Assembly (NCBI GenBank): GCA_009909065.1
Contig: JAAANZ010000057.1
Span: 35,213-99,212 of the forward strand
Source: Alphaproteobacteria bacterium
GTDB taxonomy: Bacteria > Pseudomonadota > Alphaproteobacteria > Caulobacterales > Hyphomonadaceae
Length of the DNA: 64,000 nt
Direction of reading: 5' to 3'
Of the stretch, positions 46,301 through 54,804 are shown piece by piece (within the stretch, counting starts at the first letter, position 1; each line of letters opens with the position of its first letter). The notes under the pieces are model-generated. The model worked only from the letters and a program-made list of their open reading frames with translations, did no database searches and was not told the origin of the DNA. A program made the translations under genes and the position numbers.

Positions 46301-46716
46301 ATCGTCCAGTCCGTCGCCGACAGCTGGCGCAGTTCGATATTTCCGCCATGCATGTCGAGCGCGACGATCTCGACATCCCCCAGCAGGAGGGACGAAGCGC
46401 TGAGCGTGATATCGGCCCGGTCGATCCGCGCGCGCGCGACCTGCGCGGCGTCGCGGAAAACCAGTCCGCGTGCGGCAATGTCGATCCGGCGGCGTTCGGG
46501 CGACCATTGAAGCTGCACGCGCTCAAGTTCGACCTTGCGGCCATCGCGCGCCTGGCTCAGCGCCTGCTCGATCTCGTCCTTGAAGGCGGTCAGCTCGACT
46601 GGCCCCTGCGCCAGCCTCCAGGCGAGAAATGCGCAGGCGGCGACAGCGAGGAACAGGAGTCCCCCGAGGATCTCGAAAAACACGATCGTGGCGGTCTGGC
46701 GAACCACGCAAATCAC
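43360..46716 (-). CDS. AsmA-like/DUF3971 (YhdP-type) envelope protein
   Basis: 1118 aa from a GTG at 46716; a GTG at 46707 with GGAG 8 nt upstream is equally plausible. One N-terminal transmembrane helix (about 10-33), then a long repetitive beta-rich periplasmic region with the DUF3971 block. The AsmA-type C-terminal block includes DITIRDARLRDAPFLTQILSLGSL. YhdP/TamB/AsmA-family proteins form grooved beta-bridges for phospholipid transport to the outer membrane; that role is inferred here. The C-terminus PNPLSA-like VNPLSAVTPGVLRRIF is typical of YhdP-like proteins. Divergent from the peroxiredoxin gene. Confidence 0.85.
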   Translation of the reverse strand: MICVVRQTATIVFFEILGGLLFLAVAACAFLAWRLAQGPVELTAFKDEIEQALSQARDGRKVELERVQLQWSPERRRIDIAARGLVFRDAAQVARARIDRADITLSASSLLLGDVEIVALDMHGGNIELRQLSATDWTIAGEPLPPIPEGQLPQTPREWLELTNRYLLALMSGAGEVISGIELERVALERIRLDVTDRSAEPLAKLAGVSGRLVVDDGDLSLSGAARGQGGGMPAGFAFDVATSGRVSSVDVEIGFADGSIAGLSRRAGISPTRLSGLPADIAFTARATRARGLERVSVVTEAGRGALTLAGRNVAVSRIAGRMDYLKAEDTLMVRLATLDAGPLRGEIIARVDNALEAEDRRTLNLSSSDLRIDATPMFERPWRLRDLDVEALIDPSFQGLDISRARFRIGSARVRASGRIARASGPGAGELPLTADIAAELDGPAGKRDVLDFWPVALGDGARRFLVQKVEAGRLVSARARLRLREDSLAQGFLEDDALDVSFSVAQVRVRPLPDIPPIEAASGTGYLTGNSFRIDIDRAEYSSISINSGEVDFPRLNPKGEDFHVTATGTGDIVPVVKSIFNSRLQLETATGFDPDRLSGQARGTFRLSRPALEKVAPGALEFSVRGEVRDAGLTDIADGLHLTAATTDIDLDETRLAVSGFGQLGPATVNFDWRDSLGNDGEPSRLAARSVVTPDILNRFGLLGRPYVSGQVPVELTARLDGETVYSATARLDLDDARIDLAEIGWLKPPGEPASAEIDYAIRQGGRHAATRLDSENARLVGDVLLGEDGRLLKADLERAYLEGRADVSGELARGEDGALAFSLTGPFLDVSNAMPDFGAIGNASGFSRPLTLDAEVERLALGDGLEMMGARLAAISTAQGLQSFVASGTSGDDAPMEARYELQPDGSADIGIESGNAGFLFRAMLGIEFLDDGRLSVSGRLRPSAPSQFDITIRDARLRDAPFLTQILSLGSLRGLADTLGGDGVLFSEIILPLRVGSGRWVVDGGRASGPALGLTANGWLEPETGALNFDGVLVPSFGVNSALGDIPIIGDLVVGREGEGIFSLTYSVRGSLDRAQVAVNPLSAVTPGVLRRIFENPAETELPLPEAGEAEN

Positions 46717-46802
46717 TCCACCTTGCCCGGCGTGCCCCGACCGCCTTAACTCACATAGTCAGGCGGGCCGGGCGGCGCCACAACAGGGAGCAGATCGAAC
46801 AA

Positions 46803-47276
46803 ATGATTGAACAAGGCATGAAGGCCCCGGAGTTTCGACTTCCCGCAACCGGCGGCGGCGAGGTTTCGCTTGAGGACTATGCAGGTCAGTATCTCGTCAT
46901 CTATTTCTACCCCAAGGATGACACGCCCGGCTGCACGAACGAGGCGCGCGATTTTACCGCCCATCTCGATGCGTTCTCGGCTCAAGGCGCGCAAATTCTC
47001 GGCATATCGCGCGATCCGCTGGCCAAACACGAGGCGTTCCGCGAGAAACACGATATCGGCATCCAGCTGGCCAGCGATGAGGACGGTTCGGCCTGCGAGG
47101 CTTATGGGGTCTGGGTCGAGAAGAACATGTTTGGCCGTAAATATATGGGAATCCAGCGTGCCACATTCCTCATCGGGCCCGATCGAACCGTGGTGCGCGC
47201 CTGGCCGCGCGTGCGGGTGAAAGGACATGCTCAAGCGGTGCTGGAGGCCCTTAGAAACGCAGTTGCAACACGCTAG
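46803..47276 (+). CDS. Bcp/PrxQ-type thiol peroxidase
   Basis: 157 aa from the ATG at 46803. Thioredoxin-fold peroxiredoxin reducing hydroperoxides. Peroxidatic Cys in DTPGCTNEARDF. The resolving Cys usual five residues later in E. coli Bcp is Arg here. Another Cys in DGSACEAYGVW lies where alpha-3-type PrxQ proteins carry their resolving Cys, so an atypical two-Cys mechanism is likely. Confidence 0.92.
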   Translation: MIEQGMKAPEFRLPATGGGEVSLEDYAGQYLVIYFYPKDDTPGCTNEARDFTAHLDAFSAQGAQILGISRDPLAKHEAFREKHDIGIQLASDEDGSACEAYGVWVEKNMFGRKYMGIQRATFLIGPDRTVVRAWPRVRVKGHAQAVLEALRNAVATR

Positions 47277-47467
47277 TCGAAGCGAACAATGAACTGAATC
47301 TTAATGACATGTTAACTTCAATCTGATGAAACTTTCTTCAAGGGTGTTGCACAGGGGTTTCACCTTCCGGTGAATTCAGGTTAGAAGATTGTGGGGGTCA
47401 GGGACGAGATCGACACCGGGGTGAGGGGTCGAAATCGGTTAGAACAGCGGACCGGCGGACGGACCAT

Positions 47468-48685
47468 ATGTGGAAGTTGAGTACCAGGGCACAGGCAGTC
47501 TTTGATCGGGTTTTCCCCGAGCGACAAATCTATCACCGCAGCGGCGGGACCGTTCACTACATATCCGTATCTCCCTGGCAGCAAGCCATGCTTGCCGCCG
47601 GTGTGACCGCGGTGGCCGGATGGACGGTTTTCACGTCCGTCAGCTATGTGATCGGTTCGGGGAACGGCTCGTTCGCCTCTGCCGAGGAGCGGGACGTGGC
47701 GCGCTACAAGCGCTGGGTCCAGGAGCTTCGCGCCAAGGATGCGCTCTCGCGCACGCTGCTGGAAGAGCGCACCGATGCGTTCCAGCGCGCGACATCCGAA
47801 TTCGAGGATCGCCACCAGACGCTCAAGGTCCTGCTCGATGCGCTGGAAGGCTCCGATGACCTCGAAGTCTCGGCACTGCGCGGCGATGATGCCAATTTCC
47901 TCCTGAAAGCCTCGATCGACGAGGCCGACCGCCGGCAGGGGCTGAACCGCGCGCGGCCGAGCGGCTCACTCGAGCGTGTGGGCGTGCGCGCACGTATCGA
48001 CAAGCTGCGTGCCGAGCAGAAGGAATTCCTTGATGATGCCGAGGATCTGGCCGTTCAGCGGGCCGAGCGCGCGCGCGGCATCCTTAAGCTGACAGCCGTG
48101 GGTACGGGCCGAATCGAGGCACAGCGGGAAATGGGCGGCCCGGTCGTGGCCATGACAGCCCTGTCTCCGGACGAATTCGACACGCCCGAAGAGGCCGCCT
48201 TCGCACAGCGTGTGGCCCATGTGGCCGCCCGGCTCGAAGAGGCGCGCTATTATGAGTCGATCATCGACAATCTGCCACTGGCTGAGCCGGTTGGCGTGCC
48301 TGCCAGGCTGACCTCGAATTACGGGCTGCGGGTGGACCCGTTCTCGAAACGCCCGGCCTGGCACAATGGCATCGACATGGCTGCCTATTACAAGGCCCCG
48401 ATCGCCGCAGCGGGGCCGGGAACCGTGACCTATGCCGGCCTACGGTCGGGCTATGGCCGCCTCGTCGAGATCGATCACGGGCATGGATTCAAGTCGCGCT
48501 ATGCGCATCTCAAGTCGATCTCGGTGAAGAAGGGTGATAAGGTCGCCATTGGCGATACGGTCGGACTGATGGGTTCCAGCGGTCGCAGCACCGGGCCCCA
48601 CCTTCATTACGAGGTCTGGTTCCACGACAAACCTTATGATCCCATCGATTTTCTGAAAGCGGGAAGACATGTTCACCAAGACTAA
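47468..48685 (+). CDS. M23 (LytM-type) peptidoglycan endopeptidase, membrane-anchored, LmdC-like
   Basis: 405 aa. One N-terminal transmembrane helix (about 38-62), a coiled-coil periplasmic stretch rich in Glu/Arg (about 70-260), and a C-terminal M23 domain with SNYGLRVDPF, HNGIDMAA, and GPHLHYEV (HxH). Zinc ligands appear intact, so it should cut peptidoglycan cross-links. Its 3' end overlaps the bactofilin gene by 17 nt. The same pair (LmdC with BacA) is reported in stalked or budding alphaproteobacteria, where the bactofilin positions the hydrolase. The AT-rich 190-nt upstream gap contains a 6-bp hairpin (47359-47374) and probably the promoter. Confidence 0.92.
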   Translation: MWKLSTRAQAVFDRVFPERQIYHRSGGTVHYISVSPWQQAMLAAGVTAVAGWTVFTSVSYVIGSGNGSFASAEERDVARYKRWVQELRAKDALSRTLLEERTDAFQRATSEFEDRHQTLKVLLDALEGSDDLEVSALRGDDANFLLKASIDEADRRQGLNRARPSGSLERVGVRARIDKLRAEQKEFLDDAEDLAVQRAERARGILKLTAVGTGRIEAQREMGGPVVAMTALSPDEFDTPEEAAFAQRVAHVAARLEEARYYESIIDNLPLAEPVGVPARLTSNYGLRVDPFSKRPAWHNGIDMAAYYKAPIAAAGPGTVTYAGLRSGYGRLVEIDHGHGFKSRYAHLKSISVKKGDKVAIGDTVGLMGSSGRSTGPHLHYEVWFHDKPYDPIDFLKAGRHVHQD

Positions 48686-49244
48686 GGGTGGCGACACACC
48701 TCAAAGCCAGGATACCGGCACGCCAGCCAGCCCGACCCAGGAAGCAATTCGGTCGGCCTCGAGCAAGCCGGCCGCACGGGCGGCCGCGTCGATCATCTGC
48801 TCGGACATGAAGATCATCGGCTCGGTGAATTCCGACGGAACGCTCCAGATCGACGGCACGGTCGAGGGCGATGTCGCCGCCCAGGATATCGTGATCGGCG
48901 CATCGGGGGTCATCACCGGCGAAGTCATTGCGGAAGTCGTCACCGTCAAGGGAACGATCAAAGGGTCGATCCGGGGGCGCAAGGTCGAACTCGAAACCGG
49001 TGCCAAGGTCGAGGGCGACATCATCCACACCTCGCTTTCGATTCAGGCCAATGCCGTTTTCGAAGGCCAGGTCAAGCATGCCACGGACCCGCTCCAGGAT
49101 GCCGGTCCGAGGCCAGCGGCCGGCAATACCGCACAGGCGCAAGCGCCCGCCTCACAAGCGCCGCATCAGTCGGCCCCGAAACCGGCGCCGGCGCCCTCGC
49201 CAGGCAGTGGCTCGAAGCCGCAGGGGCCGGCCGGCAACGCCTGA
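48669..49244 (+). CDS. Bactofilin (BacA-like polymerising cytoskeletal protein)
   Basis: 191 aa. The central beta-helical bactofilin domain (about 40-140) has repeating hydrophobic triplets (IICSDMKIIGSV, GTLQIDGTVEGDV, IVIGASGVITGEVIAEVVTVKGTIKGSI). It is flanked by disordered N- and C-termini, the latter Ala/Pro/Gln-rich. Bactofilins form non-polar filaments at the inner membrane. Translation is probably coupled to the overlapping M23 gene. Confidence 0.94.
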   Translation: MFTKTKGGDTPQSQDTGTPASPTQEAIRSASSKPAARAAASIICSDMKIIGSVNSDGTLQIDGTVEGDVAAQDIVIGASGVITGEVIAEVVTVKGTIKGSIRGRKVELETGAKVEGDIIHTSLSIQANAVFEGQVKHATDPLQDAGPRPAAGNTAQAQAPASQAPHQSAPKPAPAPSPGSGSKPQGPAGNA

Positions 49245-49396
49245 GCCGGTCGGGCGGCCTGATAGCCCATTGCAAGGTGCAGAATTCACGTTTCCAGCGG
49301 CGCGCTCGTGACACGATCCGATACGTCGCTTGAAGCCTGTTCGCTTTCAACCGGCTTCCTGATGGCGAACGGGTGTCCACCTGGCATTAAAGCGCA

Positions 49397-49417
49397 TTAG
49401 GGCAAATTCTGCCCTAA
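49397..49417. repeat. Inverted repeat TTAGGGCA-AATTC-TGCCCTAA
   Basis: Perfect 8-bp arms with a 5-nt loop in the 290-nt gap between the bactofilin and rne 3' ends. No T-run follows on either strand. It may act as a transcript end for the M23-bactofilin operon or as a protein site. No gene is seen in the rest of this gap. Confidence 0.45.
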
Positions 49418-49444
49418 CCGGAAAATCGGGTTGATATGAAAGAG

Positions 49445-49468
49445 AGCCGCCGAAGCGATCCGGCGGCT
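49445..49468 (-). terminator. Terminator hairpin downstream of rne
   Basis: AGCCGCCG (49445-49452), 8-nt loop, CGGCGGCT (49461-49468). On the minus strand it is followed by CTCTTTCAT. It lies 67 nt after the rne stop codon and could act in both directions. Confidence 0.65.
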
Positions 49469-49534
49469 TTCCAATTCGTTTGGCCGAGCGGCTGCGAAAC
49501 CCGCGCCCGGCACGCGGGCGGCCGCGCCTTCAGG

Positions 49535-52087
49535 TCAGGCGCGTCGACGGTTCCACCAGCCCCGCCGGCGGGGCTTTTGGTCCTGAGATTTCTCATCGTC
49601 CTCATTGGCCGCTTCCGGCGGGTGAGCGACGGTCTCGGAAGGTTTTTCCTGATCCGTGTCCGGCTTCGCGGAATCTGCAGGTTCTTCCTCCTGAGGGACG
49701 GCGGCGGGAGCTTTCTCATCCGCAGGGGCCGGCTTCGCCGCATCCACATCATCGACCGGGCCGGATTGCGCCTTCACCTCGGCGGTTGACGGCCCGGCCT
49801 CGGCGTCTGGCTGTGCGTCGCCGGACGCATCGCCCGCATAGCCCTGCCCTGTCTCATCGCTCACCGGTTCGGCCCGTGCCGCGTCATCTTTCCCGGAATC
49901 GGTCGGAAGCGCCGTATCCAGCACTTCGCCGGGCGTCAATGACAGGCCGTCCAGGAAGGCGCCCCCATCCTGGGGCACCGGATCGGGGCGAGTCTGGCGC
50001 ACTTTGGGCGGAGTGGGCCTATCCCGCGTCTCCTCGGCCTTGTCGTCGCTGCCCGTGATTTCGCCGGCAGGCGTCGTTTCCTCCTGCGCGGCGCTTTCAT
50101 CACGCCGGCGCCGACGGCGCCCGCCCCGCCGGCCACGCCTGCGCGACTTGCGCTTGGGGGCCTCGCCGTCATCATCATCCTCGCCGCTTGCCGCCTCCTG
50201 GCCCTCAGCCGGTTTTTCAGCCTCGACGGGCTCGGCGGCGTCGGCGGGTTCTTCCGCATCGATCACCTCGAGCCCGGCCGACGTGTCGGCCGCGGCCTTC
50301 TCGTCGCGCACGCGGGGGCGCCGGCGCTTGCGATCGGCCTTGCGGGCATTGGGGTCCTTTTCAGCCTCCATGGTGAATTCGCCCGGCATCAGGCTCTCCG
50401 AAGAGGTGATCGTGATCGCGAAACCGGCCTCTTCCTCGACGGCGGCAACATTTTCACGCTTGTGATTGAGCAGATAGAGCGCGACTTCAGTCGGCGCCTC
50501 GACAGTCAGGCTTTTCAGCCCGCCGCCCGAACAGCGCGCCTGGATCGAACGGATCAGTTGCAAGGCCGCCGAGGGAACCGAGCGCACACGCCCTGTGCCC
50601 TTGCAGGTCGGGCACGGATCGGAGGTCGCCTGCAGGAAGCCGGCACGGCGGCGCTGGCGCGAAATCTCCATGAGCCCGAACTGGGAGATCCGCCCGGCCT
50701 GAACACGCGAGCGGTCGATCTTGAGGCAATCTTTCAGCTTCTTCTCGACGGCGCGATTGTTCTTGTTCTCGTCCATATCGATGAAATCGATGACGATGAG
50801 TCCGGCCAGGTCACGCAGGCGCATCTGGCGGCAGGCCTCTTCGGCCGCTTCCATATTGGTCTGCAGGGCGGTCTGCTCGATATTGCGTGCACGGGTCGAT
50901 TTTCCGGAGTTCACATCAATCGCGACCAGCGCCTCGGTCTGGTTGATTATGAGATAGCCGCCCGATTTCAGCTTCACTTCAGGCGAGAAGATCGAATCAA
51001 GCTGCTCCTCGATACCTTCGGCGACGAAAAGCGGAGAGGGTTCCTTCCACTGCTTCACCTTCTTCGCCTGGCTCGGCATAAGGATCTTGGCGAGGCCCTT
51101 GGCTTCGCGATAGGCCTCGTCGCCCTCGATCAGGACTTCCTCGATATCCTTGTCGAACATGTCGCGCATGGCACGATGGACCAAGCCACCCTCCTCATTG
51201 ATGAGGCATGGGGCCATCGAGTTGAGGGTCTTCTCGCGGATCGTGTCCCACAGCTTGATGAGATAATCATAGTCCCGCTTGATCTCGGTCTTTGTCCGCT
51301 TGGCCCCGGCGGTGCGCACGATCAGGCCCATGCCCGAGGGCACTTCCAGCTCGCTCATGATCGTCTTGAGGCGTTTGCGGTCGGTGCCATTGGCGATCTT
51401 GCGCGAGATGCCACCGCCGCGCGGCGTGTTCGGCATGAGAACGGAATAACGCCCGGCCAGAGACAGATAAGTCGTCAGCGCCGCGCCCTTGTTGCCGCGC
51501 TCTTCCTTGACGACCTGGACGAGCATCACCTGGCGGCGGCGGATCACTTCCTGGATCTTGTATTTCTTCAGGAAAGTGTTGCGCGGCGCCCGGCGTCTGC
51601 GCTGAGGCTGTTTCGCAGCCGTTTCGCCCGCAGAGCCATTCTTGCCGGCGGCCGGACCATTGTCGTCGCCATTCGCGAGATCGACGACATCGTCATCGCC
51701 GGCCTCATCGCTGGCGACCCCTTCGTCATCATCATCGCCCTCGCCGATGATCTCGTCTTCATCATCCTCGTCCGGATCAAGCCCTTCGACCTCCGCGGCC
51801 GCCTCGGCCGCCTCTTTCAGAAGCGCTTCGCGATCCTCCTGCGGCAGCTGGTAGTAATCGGGATGGATCTCGGAAAAGGCGAGAAAGCCGTGGCGGTTGC
51901 CGCCATACTCAACAAAGGCGGCCTGGAGCGAGGGCTCCACGCGCGTCACCTTGGCGAGATAGATATTTCCGCGAAGCTGTTCCTTTCCGGTGGTCTCGAA
52001 ATCGAAATCGTCGACCTGTTCATTCGTGGCGAGGGCGACACGGGTCTCTTCCGGGTGGACTGCGTCGATCAGCATGAGTTTGCTCAT
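49535..52087 (-). CDS. rne: RNase E (ribonuclease E/G family)
   Basis: 850 aa. Endonuclease initiating mRNA decay and processing rRNA/tRNA precursors. The S1 domain is at about 35-230, interrupted by an acidic insertion (about 95-165, runs of D/E) typical of alphaproteobacterial enzymes. The catalytic region has IDVNSGK and IDFIDMDENKNN aspartates and the zinc-link CPTCKGTG. From about residue 560 the tail is disordered and charged, with Arg-rich clusters (KRKSRRRGRRGGRRRRRR) likely binding RNA or degradosome partners, and a terminal PRRRGWWNRRR motif. The 384-nt upstream gap probably includes a long 5' leader. Confidence 0.96.
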   Translation of the reverse strand: MSKLMLIDAVHPEETRVALATNEQVDDFDFETTGKEQLRGNIYLAKVTRVEPSLQAAFVEYGGNRHGFLAFSEIHPDYYQLPQEDREALLKEAAEAAAEVEGLDPDEDDEDEIIGEGDDDDEGVASDEAGDDDVVDLANGDDNGPAAGKNGSAGETAAKQPQRRRRAPRNTFLKKYKIQEVIRRRQVMLVQVVKEERGNKGAALTTYLSLAGRYSVLMPNTPRGGGISRKIANGTDRKRLKTIMSELEVPSGMGLIVRTAGAKRTKTEIKRDYDYLIKLWDTIREKTLNSMAPCLINEEGGLVHRAMRDMFDKDIEEVLIEGDEAYREAKGLAKILMPSQAKKVKQWKEPSPLFVAEGIEEQLDSIFSPEVKLKSGGYLIINQTEALVAIDVNSGKSTRARNIEQTALQTNMEAAEEACRQMRLRDLAGLIVIDFIDMDENKNNRAVEKKLKDCLKIDRSRVQAGRISQFGLMEISRQRRRAGFLQATSDPCPTCKGTGRVRSVPSAALQLIRSIQARCSGGGLKSLTVEAPTEVALYLLNHKRENVAAVEEEAGFAITITSSESLMPGEFTMEAEKDPNARKADRKRRRPRVRDEKAAADTSAGLEVIDAEEPADAAEPVEAEKPAEGQEAASGEDDDDGEAPKRKSRRRGRRGGRRRRRRDESAAQEETTPAGEITGSDDKAEETRDRPTPPKVRQTRPDPVPQDGGAFLDGLSLTPGEVLDTALPTDSGKDDAARAEPVSDETGQGYAGDASGDAQPDAEAGPSTAEVKAQSGPVDDVDAAKPAPADEKAPAAVPQEEEPADSAKPDTDQEKPSETVAHPPEAANEDDEKSQDQKPRRRGWWNRRRA

Positions 52088-52471
52088 GGAACAATACCTT
52101 GTCGTCCGGCCGCGTCGCTGCCGGGCCCTGTGCCAGGCCGCATCGAATCGCGCCGGTATGTGTTTGGGGAGTGGAGCGCGCAGCCTTCCGACGCGTCCGT
52201 TCGGGCGCGAAAATGGACATCTGACTGCTACCGGCTCCGGTTTGCATTGGTCTTCCGCTATCCGGGGCGCTGGGCGCTGAAACTGCCGTTTGACCGGGCA
52301 AAGCGCTCAGAGCGGGGGGAATCCGTCTTTGGGCCGAAATTCCGGCCTCCCTACCTAATTGCAGGAGAATGGCGAAAATGCAAACCCTTTGAGCCGGCTG
52401 TCATCCAGAATGGGTTTGCCTGGCACAGTCTGATACACAAGGGGTTAAGGGTCTGTCGGGCAGACAGGGGA
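52088..52471. other. 384-nt divergent intergenic region between rne and the amidase gene
   Basis: No credible gene. It should hold the rne promoter and leader (minus strand) and the amidase promoter (plus strand). rne leaders in other bacteria are long and structured and allow RNase E to limit its own mRNA; this gap has the room, but I cannot fold it here. Confidence 0.5.
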
Positions 52472-53698
52472 ATGATCACCAAACGGGCCGTGACGACCAG
52501 AATGCTCTTGCGCCAGCTTGCCATCCTCCTGCTTGTCAGCCTCATTCCTGCGCTGGGCGCGCCCGGGGCGGGCGCCGAGGCGCCGCAGGTTCGCGTCGTT
52601 GGCGACGGTGTCGTCACGCGGGTGACGCTTTTCGCGCCAGCGAAACTCGAGGCCGAAGTGTTTCTCGGCGAAGACCATTCCTCTCAGAGTATCATTGTCG
52701 CATTGCCCGGGACGCCGGCGCGCGCCGGCGATCGCAAGCCGGTCAACCCCTCCACCGGGGTGAAATCCTATTCCTGGCAGGACGGAACGCTGCGGCTCGA
52801 CCTTGCCCACCCGATGATGGTGGCACGAAAGCTCGACCTGCCGCCTGCCGGCAGCGAGCCGCGCCACAGGCTGGTGCTCGATCTGGCGAGGGTCTCCGAT
52901 GTGCGTTTCGCCAGGCGCGCCGAGCGCGATGGTGAACGCCTTGCCCGCCGGCGCGCGAAGGCGGCGAGCCGGCTTGCCAATGCCGGCCCCGCGGCAGGGG
53001 CCACCGGGCCGGACGGAAACTATGTTATCGTCATCGACCCCGGCCATGGCGGCAAGGACCCCGGCGCCCTGGCCGTTGATGGCAGCGAGGAGAAAACGAT
53101 CGTCCTCAAGGCCGCCCTCGAACTGCGCGATCTCCTGATGCAGGATTATCGCTATGATGTGCGCCTGACGCGCGACGAGGATATCTATATCCCGCTCGAA
53201 AAGCGCGTGTCGCTGGCACGCGACTGGGGAGCGGACCTGTTCATCTCCCTGCATGCCGATGCGGCCGGGTCGAGCGAGGTGGAAGGCGCCTCTGTCTATA
53301 CCCTGTCGCAGCGCGGCGAGGGGCGCGTGGATCGCGAGGCGCGCAAGAATGACTGGACCATGCCGATCGAGGGCGGCGTGCCGGAGGATGTCTCCGGCAT
53401 CCTCGTCGACCTCATCAAGCGCGAGACCAAGACCAATTCCGGCCTTTTTGCCCAGCTTCTCCTGCCCGAACTGGAGAAAGCCGGTCCGGTCCTGCGCAAC
53501 ACCCACAGGAATGCCGGGTTCTATGTGCTGCTCGCGCCGGATGTCCCGGCTGTTCTGCTCGAGATCGGCTTTCTGACCAACAGGGCCGATGCCCGCCGGC
53601 TCGCTTCACCCGAAGGCCGGCGCGCCTCCATGGTCGCTGTCGCCTCGGCCATCGACGCCTATTTCGACCGCCAGGACACCATCTACGCCCAGAACTGA
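52472..53698 (+). CDS. N-acetylmuramoyl-L-alanine amidase (AmiC-like)
   Basis: 408 aa from the ATG at 52472; an ATG at 52502 is also possible, both leaving a signal peptide ending near GAGAEA. AMIN domain at about 40-155, then a zinc amidase_3 domain with IDPGHGGKDPGA, LFISLHADA and LLEIGFLTN. It cleaves the stem peptide from MurNAc during septum splitting. The open frame upstream of 52472 (back to 50462) is antisense to rne and not coding. Confidence 0.94.
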   Translation: MITKRAVTTRMLLRQLAILLLVSLIPALGAPGAGAEAPQVRVVGDGVVTRVTLFAPAKLEAEVFLGEDHSSQSIIVALPGTPARAGDRKPVNPSTGVKSYSWQDGTLRLDLAHPMMVARKLDLPPAGSEPRHRLVLDLARVSDVRFARRAERDGERLARRRAKAASRLANAGPAAGATGPDGNYVIVIDPGHGGKDPGALAVDGSEEKTIVLKAALELRDLLMQDYRYDVRLTRDEDIYIPLEKRVSLARDWGADLFISLHADAAGSSEVEGASVYTLSQRGEGRVDREARKNDWTMPIEGGVPEDVSGILVDLIKRETKTNSGLFAQLLLPELEKAGPVLRNTHRNAGFYVLLAPDVPAVLLEIGFLTNRADARRLASPEGRRASMVAVASAIDAYFDRQDTIYAQN

Positions 53699-53724
53699 CC
53701 TCCGGGCCCTGTCGATCCGAAGCC

Positions 53725-54636
53725 TTATTGCCGGGCTGCGGTCTGCGCCGCATGCGCCATGGCGACGGCCGCCACGGCGCCATGACCGGGCACCTGGCTC
53801 TGCATTTCGCCGAGGCAGGCGGCAAAGAAGCTCTCATCAGCGGCGCCGAGCGGGTCGGGCAGCTCGGCCGAGATGTCTACCCTGACCGGATAGGGCGTTG
53901 TGTTCGTCAGTTTCCGCGTCAGGAAATCGACTGCGATTTCGCCGGATGGGTAGACCAGTTTCATTGTCCGCTCGCGCACATCCTGCGCCCGGCTCGCCTT
54001 CATCCAGCCCGAACTGCCCGCCACGAATTCGAACTCGGCCACGGCCTCGTCCAGATGGTCCGTCGAATCGCGGTGTCCGCTTGCGCTCACGGACGTGAAT
54101 TCCCGGCCGATCAGGCAGGCGGCCAGGTCGAGATCATGGATCATCAGGTCCCAGATGACCGAGACATCGCCGGCACGGTTATTGGCCGGCGGCGGGCCGG
54201 CGCGCACCGATTCCAGCCGGAGCGGCACTTCATCAATGGCGAGGATTCCCATGGCCCTGGCCACGAACCGCTCCTGGTGGCCGACCTGCAACACCCGGCC
54301 GCGGGTGACCGCTTCGCCGGCCAGGATGCGCGCTGTCTGCGGGTCGAGCGCGAGCGGTTTTTCCACAAGCACATGACGGTCCTGCGAGAGGGCCCGGGCG
54401 GCGAGGTCGGAATGATGGGTCGCCGGAACGGCGACGACGACCGCATCGCAGTCAGCGATCAGTGCATCGAAATCATCATAACCCTGTGCGCCGAACCCGC
54501 CCGCCACGCGGTTGGCGCGCGCAAGATCGATATCGAAGACCCCGACAAGGCGGGTGCGCGCCGATGCGGCGGCCTTCTGGGCATGGTATCCCCCGAAGAC
54601 GCCGGCGCCGGCAACGCCCACTCTGAGACGTGACAA
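53725..54636 (-). CDS. Gfo/Idh/MocA-family NAD(P)-dependent oxidoreductase
   Basis: 303 aa. Rossmann motif GVAGAGVFGGYHAQ at the N-terminus, AVVVAVPATHHSDLAARAL, the EKP motif in HVLVEKPLALD, and VIWDLMIHDLDLAACLIG with the probable catalytic His. Substrates in this superfamily are mostly sugars, inositols or UDP-sugars; the specificity is not evident. In related genomes a similar gene lies with lipid A or nucleotide-sugar genes, but that context is absent here. Confidence 0.88.
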   Translation of the reverse strand: MSRLRVGVAGAGVFGGYHAQKAAASARTRLVGVFDIDLARANRVAGGFGAQGYDDFDALIADCDAVVVAVPATHHSDLAARALSQDRHVLVEKPLALDPQTARILAGEAVTRGRVLQVGHQERFVARAMGILAIDEVPLRLESVRAGPPPANNRAGDVSVIWDLMIHDLDLAACLIGREFTSVSASGHRDSTDHLDEAVAEFEFVAGSSGWMKASRAQDVRERTMKLVYPSGEIAVDFLTRKLTNTTPYPVRVDISAELPDPLGAADESFFAACLGEMQSQVPGHGAVAAVAMAHAAQTAARQ

Positions 54637-54804
54637 GTTGGTTGGCTCCTGTTCTCGCGGGCCTTAGAAACCAGACAGGCCCGCGCGGCAAGCCCCGCAA
54701 GCGCGGCCGATAAGCGCTGGTTTCTTGCAAAAACCCTTCACAGGGCAACCCAGAAGGGCCAGTAATCCCGGCATGGTTCAAACAATCAAAGCGGAGGAAC
54801 ACCA

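Noticed and set aside
50462..52471. Long N-terminal extension of the amidase frame on the plus strand
   Set aside because: It is antisense to rne. The signal peptide and AMIN domain begin at the ATG at 52472.
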